NCBI GenBank assembly: GCA_964646035.1
Contig: CAZYDJ010000099.1
Span: 1 to 10,143 of the forward strand
Reading direction: 5' to 3'
From: CAYLMM01 sp964646035
GTDB taxonomy: Bacteria > Krumholzibacteriota > Krumholzibacteriia > LZORAL124-64-63
DNA: 10,143 nt
The notes beneath the pieces were generated by a model. The model saw nothing but the letters and a program-made list of their open reading frames with translations, searched no databases and was not told the DNA's origin. The translations under genes were made by a program, and so were the position numbers. Below are positions 1 to 6,491 of this stretch, piece by piece (positions within the stretch are counted from its first letter, which is position 1; each line of letters begins with the position of its first letter).

Positions 1-1421
1 CGCATCTTCAGCATCTGCATCTTCACCTCGGGACCGCCGAACCCGAACTCGGCCATCAGTTGCTCGGAATATGTGGCCCATCCCTCGACGAAGACGCCGC
101 TCGCCAGCATGGCGCGGGTCAACGTGGGCGCCGCGAAGGCGTTGGCGTGGGAGAGCTGCAGATAATGCCCGGGCATGGCTTCGTGGATGGTGAGGTCCTT
201 CAGCATATAATCGTTATACTCGCGGAAGAACGAATCAGCGCGCTCGGACGGCCAGTCGGCCGGGGTGGGCGCGATGGCGAAGTAGGTGGACAAGCCTTTT
301 TCCAGCGGTCCCGGAGGATCGCAGTAGGCGACGGCGACGCCGCGCTGGAATTCGGGCATGACGATGACGCTCACCGGATGGCCGGGCAGCGTCACGAGGT
401 CCTTTTCGCGAACGAAGTCGGTGCAGACCCGCAGGTCGGCCTCGGCCCGCTGGACGATGTTCGAGTTGTCGGGACGGTCCTCGGCCAGGCGGTCGAGCAC
501 GGCGCTGATGATCTCGTGGCTGTCGGGAGCCGGTTCGATCTGCATCCGCTCGGGGAAGAAGCCGGCGTAGAGCGGCTTGGCGGTCTCGAGCATCAGGGCC
601 TGGGTCGTCCCGAGATCCTGCTCGGCGGTGGCCAGGATATCCTCGATCGACAGCTCGGAATCGAGAGTGTGGCGCAGCTTGCGGCGGAAGCTGTCCTCGC
701 CCAGACGGAACTCGCCGTCGGCCCGGGGCAGCAGATCGTTCTCGAGCCAGTCGCCGTACCGCTGCAGGGCGGCGATGGCCTTGGCCCTCGCTTCGCGCAG
801 TTCGGGAATGAGGTCGGGCTCACGGTCGAGAAAACCCTTCAGGTCGTCCATGATCAGCGAGATGTTGCCCTGGTTCTGCAGGACGGCGGTCTCGGTATGG
901 ACCAGGGGCGGGTGCTTCAGGTTGGCCCGGGCCGCGTCCAGGACCGCGGGGATTTCCTCCAGCCGCGACTTCAGCGAGATCAACCGTTCGCGCAGGGGGG
1001 CGAAGTCGCGGGCCAGCAGCACGTAGATCGCGTCGCCCACGTTGTAGGCCCGCGGATTCCACTCGTACTCGCGGATTTCCTTCAACTGGAAATGCCTGCC
1101 CTCCAGGTAATTCCGCAGGGTCAGCAGATCGATCCGGTTGACCTCGTCCAGTTTCCCCTCGTCGATCCCGGCCAGGGAATCGAGGTAGGCGGCGCAGAAA
1201 TCGCGCCGGGCCTGGAAGCCGGCCGCCGAGAAGTCGCCCAGCCGGTCGTCGAAGCGATGGTCCCCGAGGGATGTGGCCCAGGCCGGATCCTGCGCCCGCA
1301 GTCCGGACAGGCAGCGCTCGGCCAAGCCGGTGAAATTCTCGTTCTCGCCCGGTCCGCGACCGCAGCCGGCGATAACGACCAGCAGCAGCAGGGCCGCCGC
1401 CAACAGTCTCGACATCTTCAT
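1..1421 (-). CDS. DUF885-family lipoprotein, putative zinc metallopeptidase (C-terminus cut by window edge)
   Basis: About 473 residues are visible from the ATG at 1421; the 3' end lies left of the window. The N-terminus is a lipoprotein signal: a short basic start (MKMSR), a Leu/Ala-rich stretch and the lipobox VIAGC with Cys20 as the lipidation site. Residue +2 is Gly, not Asp, so sorting to the outer membrane is expected. The DUF885 hallmark HEAMPGHYLQ is present, with His413, Glu414 and His419, followed by VEGWATYSEQ with Glu446. In this family the two His and the downstream Glu are thought to bind zinc. Family members are usually near 570-600 residues, so roughly 100 are missing. The start is supported by AAAGGA, eight bases upstream. 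The substrate is unknown; the family is annotated as of unknown function, and peptidase activity is inferred from the motif. It is the last visible gene of a leftward set after dsrC, with a 108-bp gap that may hold its own promoter. Family call is secure, function is not. Confidence 0.92.
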   Translation of the reverse strand, partial: MKMSRLLAAALLLLVVIAGCGRGPGENENFTGLAERCLSGLRAQDPAWATSLGDHRFDDRLGDFSAAGFQARRDFCAAYLDSLAGIDEGKLDEVNRIDLLTLRNYLEGRHFQLKEIREYEWNPRAYNVGDAIYVLLARDFAPLRERLISLKSRLEEIPAVLDAARANLKHPPLVHTETAVLQNQGNISLIMDDLKGFLDREPDLIPELREARAKAIAALQRYGDWLENDLLPRADGEFRLGEDSFRRKLRHTLDSELSIEDILATAEQDLGTTQALMLETAKPLYAGFFPERMQIEPAPDSHEIISAVLDRLAEDRPDNSNIVQRAEADLRVCTDFVREKDLVTLPGHPVSVIVMPEFQRGVAVAYCDPPGPLEKGLSTYFAIAPTPADWPSERADSFFREYNDYMLKDLTIHEAMPGHYLQLSHANAFAAPTLTRAMLASGVFVEGWATYSEQLMAEFGFGGPEVKMQMLKM

Positions 1422-1485
1422 CTCGATGATCCTTTGAGTGGAGTTGAGGCGATCGACGAATCCGGCGCGATCCGCCGACATCCGC

Positions 1486-1514
1486 AGTCTAGCGTCTGGC
1501 GGTCGAGGGCACAA
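1486..1514 (-). promoter_or_regulatory. Possible sigma70-type promoter for the DUF885 lipoprotein
   Basis: On the minus strand, TTGTGC (1509-1514) is followed after exactly 17 bases by TAGACT (1486-1491). The -35 matches the consensus at three of six bases and the -10 at four of six, with ideal spacing. The site lies in the 108-bp gap between dsrC and the lipoprotein gene and would give a leader of about 60 bases. The rest of the gap (1422-1529) shows no clear terminator. The match is modest and the consensus for this organism is unknown. Confidence 0.3.
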
Positions 1515-1529
1515 CATCGGGTCCGGAGG

Positions 1530-1847
1530 TCAGACGCAACCGTCGGGCTTGCTCAACCCGGCATAGCGGCAGGCGCCGAGGGAGGGGCCGTCGGGGAACA
1601 GGTCGTAGATCCGGCGCAGGTTGATTCCGGTCTCGCGGCAGAGCACCCGGATCATCGGGGCGACGCCGTGCTCCAGCCAATGGGTCCGGATGAAGTTCAG
1701 CACAAGCCAATGCTCGTCGGTCAATTCCGCCACCCCGTCGGCGCCGGCCATGGCGGCCGCCAATCCGGGTTTCCAGACGCCGGGATCGGCGAGGAATCCG
1801 TCGGCGTCGGTCAGGATCTCGGTTCCGTCGAAGGTGAAGCTTGGCAT
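1530..1847 (-). CDS. dsrC: DsrC/TusE-family sulfur-carrier protein with both C-terminal cysteines
   Basis: This is a complete 105-residue protein, the normal length for the family. It carries the family signatures in order: DGFLADPGVW (residues 16-25), ELTDEHW followed by VLNFIR (41-54), APMIRVLC (63-70), YDLFPDGP (81-88), and the C-terminal arm GACRYAGLSKPDGCV ending the protein. Cys93 and the penultimate Cys104 are eleven residues apart. This matches the two redox cysteines of true DsrC, which forms a trisulfide intermediate with DsrAB sulfite reductase; TusE, used in tRNA thiolation, keeps only the last one. The usual GLPKP of the arm reads GLSKP here. No dsrAB, dsrMKJOP or tus gene is in the window, so the partner cannot be named; a general sulfur-trafficking or redox-regulatory role is equally possible. 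The ATG at 1847 is preceded by GGAAAG and lies 31 bp after the phosphoesterase stop, suggesting co-transcription. Confidence 0.95.
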   Translation of the reverse strand: MPSFTFDGTEILTDADGFLADPGVWKPGLAAAMAGADGVAELTDEHWLVLNFIRTHWLEHGVAPMIRVLCRETGINLRRIYDLFPDGPSLGACRYAGLSKPDGCV

Positions 1848-1878
1848 TGCGCTTTCCGTTTTCCTTTGCGGGATGGGT

Positions 1879-2607
1879 TCAGCTGCCGACGCTCAGGCGA
1901 TCGGCCAGTCGTTGGGGCAGGCCGGCGTCCAGGATCTTCCGCCGGGTCGCCTCGATGTCGTATCGCACCCGATGCAGGACCGCCCTGCCCGCCGCCTGGT
2001 CGTAGACCGCGAACGCGGCCCGGGGGTCGCCGTCGCGGGGCTGGCCGACACTGCCGACGTTGATGAGATAGCGGATGCCGGGCTCCAGGTCCAGTTCCGT
2101 GAAGCTGCAGTCCGCAAACCCGGGATCATCGCTGAATACCCGCGGCTTGTGGACGTGGCCGTAGAAACAGACCCTGGTGTCGAGCTTTTCCAGAGTGGAG
2201 ACGGCGTCGGCGGCATTGATCAGATACGGCCAGCGGCCGGGATTGTCGAGAGATGAGTGACAGATCGTGACTTCATCGTCGATCCGATGGACCAGGGGCA
2301 GCGCAAGCAGCCACTCCTTCTGATCCGGCCGCAGCCGGCGCCGTGTCCATTCGAGGGAGATCGCGGCCAGGGGGTTGATGTTCGACTCTCCCACATCCCG
2401 TCCGGCCATGTCGTCGTGATTGCCCCTGACGATCGAGAAGAAATCCGATTCCCGCAGCAGATCGACGCACGCCTCCGGGTCGGCGTTATAGCCGACGATA
2501 TCGCCGAGGCAGATCAGGCGGTCGACATCCAGCCGTTCGATTTCGTCCAGGACCGACCGCAGCGCTTCCAGGTTGGCGTGGATATCTCCGAGAACGGCGT
2601 ATCTCAT
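1879..2607 (-). CDS. Calcineurin-like metallophosphoesterase
   Basis: The protein has 242 residues when started at the ATG at 2607, which gives the family-typical beginning MRYAVLGDIHAN. All metal-binding motifs of the family are present: GDIH (Asp8, His10), GDIVGYNADP (Asp36), GNHD (Asn63, His64), His117 in ICHSS, and GHVHKP (His151, His153). Together these form the two-metal site of an active phosphoesterase. There is no signal peptide, so it should be cytoplasmic. It resembles the small YfcE/MJ0936-like or MJ0912-like phosphodiesterases and phosphatases; the physiological substrate cannot be read from sequence. The same frame stays open to 2715, but the extra 36 residues do not fit the family and would run across an AT-rich promoter-like patch, so I chose the shorter start. 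Its ribosome site is weak (GAAAAG next to the ATG, GGGGAG about 15 bases upstream). It leads the leftward group with dsrC 31 bp downstream. Confidence 0.93.
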   Translation of the reverse strand: MRYAVLGDIHANLEALRSVLDEIERLDVDRLICLGDIVGYNADPEACVDLLRESDFFSIVRGNHDDMAGRDVGESNINPLAAISLEWTRRRLRPDQKEWLLALPLVHRIDDEVTICHSSLDNPGRWPYLINAADAVSTLEKLDTRVCFYGHVHKPRVFSDDPGFADCSFTELDLEPGIRYLINVGSVGQPRDGDPRAAFAVYDQAAGRAVLHRVRYDIEATRRKILDAGLPQRLADRLSVGS

Positions 2608-2653
2608 CTTTTCATCACTGGTCTCCCCCCGCGGTTCCTGCAGCGCTGATGAT

Positions 2654-2662
2654 ATTAAACCA
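2654..2662 (-). promoter_or_regulatory. Extended -10 promoter candidate for metallophosphoesterase-dsrC
   Basis: Read on the minus strand, the site is TGG followed by TTTAAT: an extended -10 (TGn) plus a hexamer matching TATAAT at five of six bases. It sits in the only clearly AT-rich patch of the divergent region. No good -35 is seen, as is usual for extended -10 promoters. Transcription would begin near 2647, giving a leader of about 40 bases before the ATG at 2607. Confidence 0.45.
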
Positions 2663-2843
2663 TAAATTTCCGCCGATCGCTTAGCCACCATGAAAATCCA
2701 AGGCTTGCGCCGCATTGGCCGCTATCTTGCAATCAATGGCCGTGCGTGCGGCGTCGGGAGCCGCTATCGTGTGGCCGGAGGACGCAACGTTCCCGGCCCG
2801 ACCGCCGCGCGACAATCGCCACGAATGCGGAAGGAATAACCGG

Positions 2844-2850
2844 AAAAGGA
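2844..2850 (+). promoter_or_regulatory. Ribosome binding site deciding the aminotransferase GTG start
   Basis: AAAAGGA lies eight bases before the GTG at 2859. The same reading frame is open from 2715, but only this GTG has a strong Shine-Dalgarno sequence and gives the family-typical N-terminus (HIPLSRPDI). Confidence 0.75.
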
Positions 2851-2858
2851 AGCTCAGA

Positions 2859-4013
2859 GTGCATATCCCCTTGTCCAGACCCGACATCACCGATCTCGAG
2901 AGGCAGGCCGTCAACGACGTTCTGTTGACCGCCGACCTGGCTCTCGGTCCGAAACTGCGTGAATTCGAACGGCGGATGGCCTCCTATCATGATCGGAAAC
3001 ATGCCATCGCCGTCAACAGCGGTACCAGCGCCCTGCATCTGGCCATGGTCGCCCTCGGACTCGAACCGGGCGACGAGGTCATCACGACCCCGTTCACTTT
3101 CATCGCCTCCACCAACTGCATCCTCTATCCGGGCGGTCGGCCCCGATTCGTGGACATCGATCCCGACACCTGGAATCTGAATACCGATGCGCTGGAAGCG
3201 GCCCTGACCCCGCGCACGGTGGGAATGCTCCCGGTACACGTTTTCGGCCTGCCCTACGACACCGCCGTGGTGAACGACTTCGCCGCGAGACACGGGCTGT
3301 GGGTCGTCGAGGACGCCTGCGAGGCCATCGGAGCCTACAACCGTCACTCGGTGGCCGGCAAGTCGGGCGACGTGTCGGTGCTGGCCTTCTATCCGAACAA
3401 GCAGATCACCACCGGCGAGGGCGGCCTCGTGCTGACCGACGACGACCACATCGCCGCCATGTGCCGCTCGCTGCGCAACCAGGGTCGCGGCGAGAGCGGC
3501 GGCTGGCTGGTCCACGAGAGGCTCGGATACAACTACCGGATGAGCGATATCTCCGCGGCCCTGGGCATCGCCCAGCTCAGCCGCATCGACGGCATCCTGG
3601 GCCGGCGCGCCAAGGCGGCGCGGCTCTACCAGGAGCGTCTGGCCGCTGTGCCCTGGCTGCGCTTCCAGGCCGACCCCGAGGGGTCGACCCGCAGCTGGTT
3701 CGTCTTCGTGGTCGCCTTGTCGGATGAATTCGATCGGGAGGATCGCGACAATATCCTGGCGGAGCTGAGGGCGCGGGGCATCGGCTGCAACAACTACTTC
3801 ACGCCCGTGCATCTGCAGCCGTTCATCCGGGACAGCCTCGGAACCCGGCCGGGATCGATGCCCGTCTGCGAGCATCTGGCCGACCGGACCATCGCCGTGC
3901 CGTTCTTCTCGGGACTCAACGCCTTCCAGGCCGACACCGTTTGCGCGGCCCTGGTGGAGGCCGGAGAGCGGATCCTGGAGCATAAATCGGCCAACGCGGC
4001 GGCCGGCGGCTAG
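2859..4013 (+). CDS. DegT/DnrJ/EryC1/StrS-family sugar aminotransferase
   Basis: A 384-residue PLP-dependent enzyme, full family length, expected to transfer an amino group (typically from glutamate) to a nucleotide-linked 4-keto sugar in the cytoplasm. Signatures in order: VNSGTSALHL (residues 52-61), PFTFIASTN (78-86), DIDPDTWN (99-106), VHVFGLP (126-132), VEDACEAIGA (150-159) with Asp152 as the expected pyridine-nitrogen ligand, FYPNKQITTGEGG (177-189) with Lys181 as the PLP lysine, and a GYNYRMSD block that is common in the family. The GTG start at 2859 is set by the AAAAGGA site. It is the only rightward gene. It meets the acetyltransferase gene tail to tail, sharing CTAG at 4010-4013. 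With the PglD-like and PglC-like neighbours it matches the PglE step of a bacillosamine-like pathway, but perosamine-type or other 4-amino sugar products are possible. Family call is very secure; the substrate is inferred. Confidence 0.95.
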   Translation: MHIPLSRPDITDLERQAVNDVLLTADLALGPKLREFERRMASYHDRKHAIAVNSGTSALHLAMVALGLEPGDEVITTPFTFIASTNCILYPGGRPRFVDIDPDTWNLNTDALEAALTPRTVGMLPVHVFGLPYDTAVVNDFAARHGLWVVEDACEAIGAYNRHSVAGKSGDVSVLAFYPNKQITTGEGGLVLTDDDHIAAMCRSLRNQGRGESGGWLVHERLGYNYRMSDISAALGIAQLSRIDGILGRRAKAARLYQERLAAVPWLRFQADPEGSTRSWFVFVVALSDEFDREDRDNILAELRARGIGCNNYFTPVHLQPFIRDSLGTRPGSMPVCEHLADRTIAVPFFSGLNAFQADTVCAALVEAGERILEHKSANAAAGG

Positions 4014-4024
4014 ACTTGCCGCCG
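4004..4024. terminator. GC hairpin over convergent stop codons, possible bidirectional terminator
   Basis: CGGCGGC (4004-4010) pairs perfectly with GCCGCCG (4018-4024) around the seven-base loop TAGACTT. The loop contains the aminotransferase stop codon. An alternative eight-pair stem uses 3996-4003 with 4018-4025. There is no T-run on either side, so it is not a classical intrinsic terminator. It is listed because it is the only structure where two opposing transcripts must end. Confidence 0.3.
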
Positions 4025-4657
4025 CACCCGGGCCGGATTGCCGAAAGCAACCACTCCGGCGGGAATGTCCCTGACCACCACTGCGCCGGCGCCGATAACG
4101 GCTCCGGCGCCGATGTTTATGCCCGGGATGACGGCGGTGCCGGTGCCCAGGAAAGCCTCTTTGCCGATAGTGACGTTGCCCGCGATATGACATCCCGGCG
4201 AGATCTGGGCGAACGCACCCAGATTGCCGTCGTGATCGACCACCGAACCGGTGTTCAGGATGACTCCGTCGCCGAGGCGCCCGTCGACGTTCACGACGGC
4301 CCGCGGTCCGACGAATACCCCGGCGCCCAATTCGGCGGTGGGGCTGATCAGGGCGGAGGGATGGACCAGGGAGATGGGACCGCGACCGGTCAGCCTGCCC
4401 ATTCGCTCCCAGAGATCATGACGAACGGCGTTGTCGCCCACGGCGATGAACCAATCCGTCTTGCCTTCGCTCAAAGCGGGACATTCCTCGGGCTCGTGGG
4501 CCAGAATCGGGTGGCCGTGGATACGGGTGCCGACTTCCAGTCTCTGATCGACGAATCCGGCGACAGCGAGACCGGCGGCCAGGGCCAGATCCATGACCAC
4601 GCGCCCGTGACCGGACGCGCCGACGATGACCAGCCGCACCTCTTTCTTGTTCTTCAA
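4010..4657 (-). CDS. PglD/NeuD-type sugar acetyltransferase (left-handed beta-helix)
   Basis: A complete 215-residue protein. The N-terminal part is a small Rossmann-like nucleotide-sugar-binding domain with GASGHGRVV (residues 13-21). The C-terminal part, from about residue 100, has hexapeptide repeats (for example LGAGVF, IGKEAF, IGAGAV) that fold as a left-handed beta-helix and trimerise. VVDHDGNLGAF (139-149) holds the likely catalytic base His142, matching the His of Campylobacter PglD, followed here by Asp. The usual ending GNPARV is present. Expected reaction: acetyl transfer from acetyl-CoA to the amino group of a UDP-4-amino sugar made by the neighbouring aminotransferase. O-acetylation as in NeuD is the alternative. 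The start is TTG at 4657, overlapping the PglC-like stop as TTGA and preceded by AAGGGAG with six bases spacing; the nearby in-frame GTG has a poorer site. It is the last gene of the leftward operon. Confidence 0.92.
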   Translation of the reverse strand: MKNKKEVRLVIVGASGHGRVVMDLALAAGLAVAGFVDQRLEVGTRIHGHPILAHEPEECPALSEGKTDWFIAVGDNAVRHDLWERMGRLTGRGPISLVHPSALISPTAELGAGVFVGPRAVVNVDGRLGDGVILNTGSVVDHDGNLGAFAQISPGCHIAGNVTIGKEAFLGTGTAVIPGINIGAGAVIGAGAVVVRDIPAGVVAFGNPARVRRQV

Positions 4658-5274
4658 GAATCTCTCCCTTCGGTATCGCCGCGGAACCGTGGCATGGTGA
4701 CGTGATCGCCGTGGCTGATGCCCCGCCGACGAAACACCTGCAATGCGGTCATGACGAGGATCCTTAAATCCAATGAAACCGAAACGTGCTCGACGTACCA
4801 GGTATCCAGGGCGAATTTCTCGTCCCAGCCCAGGGCGTTTCGGCCGCGGACCTGGGCCCAGCCGGTCAACCCCGGCCTGACTGCGTGGCGTCTCGCCTGA
4901 TCGGCAGAGTAGAGCGGCAGGTATTCCATCAGCAACGGCCGCGGACCGACCATGCTCATCTCCCCGCGCAGCACGTTAACAAGTTCGGGCAGTTCGTCCA
5001 CGCTCGCCGCCCGCAGCATGTCGCCGAGACGGGTGAGCCGTTCCGCGTCGGGCACGATCATGCCGCCGGAAGCAGGCTCCGGCCGCATCGTGCGGAATTT
5101 GTAGATGGTGAACGGACGACCGTCGCGTCCCGGACGCTGCTGCCTGAAGATCACCGGCGATCCGAGACGCAGGCGCACGGCCACGGCGATCAGCAAGAAC
5201 AGCGGCGAAAGCAGCAAGAGGCCCAGCGCGGCCCCGAAACAGTCGAAAGCTCTCTTCAGGCCGCGGGAGTACAT
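4654..5274 (-). CDS. PglC-type phosphoglycosyl transferase (bacterial sugar transferase)
   Basis: A 206-residue small monotopic phosphoglycosyl transferase, which moves a sugar phosphate from a UDP-sugar to undecaprenyl phosphate on the inner membrane and so starts glycan assembly. A hydrophobic N-terminal segment (about residues 10-33) contains Ser23-Pro24, the helix break that makes the membrane helix re-entrant. KRAFD (7-11), IYKFRTM (57-63), the catalytic Asp93-Glu94 in SVDELPEL, VGPRP (109-113) and PGLTGWAQVRGRN are all present. As I recall the Campylobacter concisus PglC structure, its Ser23-Pro24 and Asp93-Glu94 carry the same numbers, and the length is close, so this belongs to the short PglC-like subgroup and not to the WcaJ-like proteins with extra membrane domains. 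The ATG at 5274 overlaps the upstream stop by one base (TGATG), with GGGAGG seven bases before it. The next gene starts at TTGA. The product sugar is likely the diacetamido or acetamido-amino sugar made by its neighbours. Confidence 0.96.
   Translation of the reverse strand: MYSRGLKRAFDCFGAALGLLLLSPLFLLIAVAVRLRLGSPVIFRQQRPGRDGRPFTIYKFRTMRPEPASGGMIVPDAERLTRLGDMLRAASVDELPELVNVLRGEMSMVGPRPLLMEYLPLYSADQARRHAVRPGLTGWAQVRGRNALGWDEKFALDTWYVEHVSVSLDLRILVMTALQVFRRRGISHGDHVTMPRFRGDTEGRDS
4664..4670 (-). promoter_or_regulatory. Ribosome binding site for the TTG start of the acetyltransferase
   Basis: AAGGGAG on the minus strand is six bases before TTG at 4657. It lies inside the end of the PglC-like gene and supports the unusual TTG start over the downstream in-frame GTG. 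Confidence 0.75.
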
Positions 5275-6491
5275 CAGTCCGCCTCCCGGTCGCGATCGGC
5301 GAGGAACGACTTCGGATCGAAAAACGTTGGTTGCGGAGCGTCGGCATCGAGCAGATGGCGATAGACGTCCAGAACCTCGCCGGCGGTGCGCTCGACATCG
5401 AACATGACCCGCGCCAGGGCGCGGCCCCGGCGAGCCCTGGTTGCGGAGGTCTCGGGCATGGACATCGTTTCCCGCAGGGCTGCGGCCAGCCGTTGCGGGT
5501 TGCGGGGCGGGACCAGTAATCCGGTCGTCTTGTCGCGGATCAGTTCGGGCAAACCGCCCACGCGCGAAGCCACCACCGGCACTCCGGCCAGCAGCGGCTC
5601 GACCACGCCGCCGCAGTTTTCCGACAACGGCGAATGAACGCAGCAGTCGAAATCGGGCCAGGCCGCGGCGACCTCGTCGCGCGGCAGGGGGCCCGGCAGA
5701 TGGATCCGGCCCCGGCCCACGCCTTCGGCCCGCCGCCGCAGTTCCGCGAGATGCCTGCCCCCGGGATCACCGCCGAAAACGCCGCCCACCAGCACTCCGT
5801 GCAGCCGCGGCTCCTGCTCGATGGCCATTCCCAGGGCGTCGATGACGTCCTCGTGTCCCTTCAGTCCCACCCGTTGCCCCAACCAGCGGCGCGGCGGATA
5901 GATGAAGTTCACGTTGCCGGCGACATAGGCGTCATCGGGCAATCCCAGGCTGCGGCGCAGATCGCCGCTGCGCTCCCGCGGTTCAGGCAAACGCGATCCG
6001 TAGTAGCTCAAGAAGAGTCGGTCGTCGCCCACGCCCGCGCGGCGGTAGAGATCGACGATCGCCATGCTCGAGCCGCTCCACCGGTCCGCTGCGCCGGCCC
6101 GGGAGAGTTCGGCCCGTCGCGGCAACAGATGCTCGAGATGGAGCGGCCCGGGAACCTGGAAGATGCGCGCAGTGGGGTGATCGCGCCCCAGGGCCAGGCG
6201 CATCAACATGGTCGTGCCCACGAAATGACTGTGGATGATGTCCGGCCGCACCAATTCGACCAGGCCGCGCGCGTCGGCCTTGCGCCGCGCGAGCAGCCAG
6301 GGACGCCGGGCCGGCAGATCCAGATCGAGGATGTGGAGCGTGGCGCCGGATTCGATCCAGCGATCCATCATCCGGCCCTCGTCCCGCGGCAGCGCGACAT
6401 GGACCGAGACTCCCAGGCGCACCAGGACCGCGACCTGATCAGCGGCCCAGGCCGCACCGTCGCTGGTCTTGACCACGTGCAGAACCCTCAC
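5274..6491 (-). CDS. GT4-family glycosyltransferase (third in operon)
   Basis: A 405-residue GT-B glycosyltransferase. The N-terminal domain begins VRVLHVVKTSDGAAWA with a first strand typical of GT4, and holds IIHSHFVGTTM (85-95). The C-terminal donor domain has LKGHED (210-215, Lys211 as a phosphate contact), HLPGPLPRDEV (264-274), and CVHSPLSENCGGVVEPLLAGVPVVASRVGGLPE split over 284-316. The usual pair of Glu spaced E-x7-E reads SENCGGVVE here, with Glu291 and Glu298 only seven apart and Ser at the canonical first position; a subset of GT4 enzymes has this SEN-GG pattern. The frame is open to 6530, but the GTG at 6491 overlaps the upstream stop as GTGA, has GGGAGG five bases before it and gives a normal N-terminus. 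The end overlaps the PglC-like start by one base. It probably adds a sugar to the lipid-linked chain in the cytoplasm; donor and linkage are unknown. Confidence 0.9.
   Translation of the reverse strand: MRVLHVVKTSDGAAWAADQVAVLVRLGVSVHVALPRDEGRMMDRWIESGATLHILDLDLPARRPWLLARRKADARGLVELVRPDIIHSHFVGTTMLMRLALGRDHPTARIFQVPGPLHLEHLLPRRAELSRAGAADRWSGSSMAIVDLYRRAGVGDDRLFLSYYGSRLPEPRERSGDLRRSLGLPDDAYVAGNVNFIYPPRRWLGQRVGLKGHEDVIDALGMAIEQEPRLHGVLVGGVFGGDPGGRHLAELRRRAEGVGRGRIHLPGPLPRDEVAAAWPDFDCCVHSPLSENCGGVVEPLLAGVPVVASRVGGLPELIRDKTTGLLVPPRNPQRLAAALRETMSMPETSATRARRGRALARVMFDVERTAGEVLDVYRHLLDADAPQPTFFDPKSFLADRDREAD

Larger units (their letters stand above)
2608..2858. other. Divergent intergenic region between metallophosphoesterase and aminotransferase
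   Basis: These 251 bp separate two divergently transcribed genes and should hold the promoters for both. The left part has an AT-rich patch (about 2650-2675) that stands out from the GC-rich surroundings and contains a leftward extended -10 candidate. For the rightward gene the best pair I see is TTGCGC (2705-2710), 17 bases, then TGCAAT (2728-2733), a weak match with three and four of six consensus bases. The part from about 2740 to 2840 has no structure I can name. Open frames cross the region, but none has family-like sequence or a convincing ribosome site. Confidence 0.6.

Noticed and set aside
60..2063. Long plus-strand open frame of 667 codons opposite the DUF885, dsrC and phosphoesterase genes
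   Set aside because: It runs antisense across three recognisable genes, has no family-like sequence or ribosome site, and is the expected by-product of GC-rich codon use.
2715..2858. 48-codon N-terminal extension of the aminotransferase
   Set aside because: The sequence is unlike the family N-terminus, lies in the promoter region, and lacks a ribosome site; the GTG at 2859 has AAAAGGA at the right distance.
2733..4193. Minus-strand open frame of 486 codons opposite the aminotransferase
   Set aside because: It is antisense to a strongly conserved DegT-family enzyme, and its translation is low-complexity Gly/Arg/His-rich sequence without motifs.
1451..4562. Exact 17-base direct match GATCGACGAATCCGGCG at 1451-1467 and 4546-4562
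   Set aside because: One copy is intergenic and the other is within codons of the acetyltransferase. There is no extension, third copy or mobile-element context, so chance in GC-rich DNA is the simplest reading.
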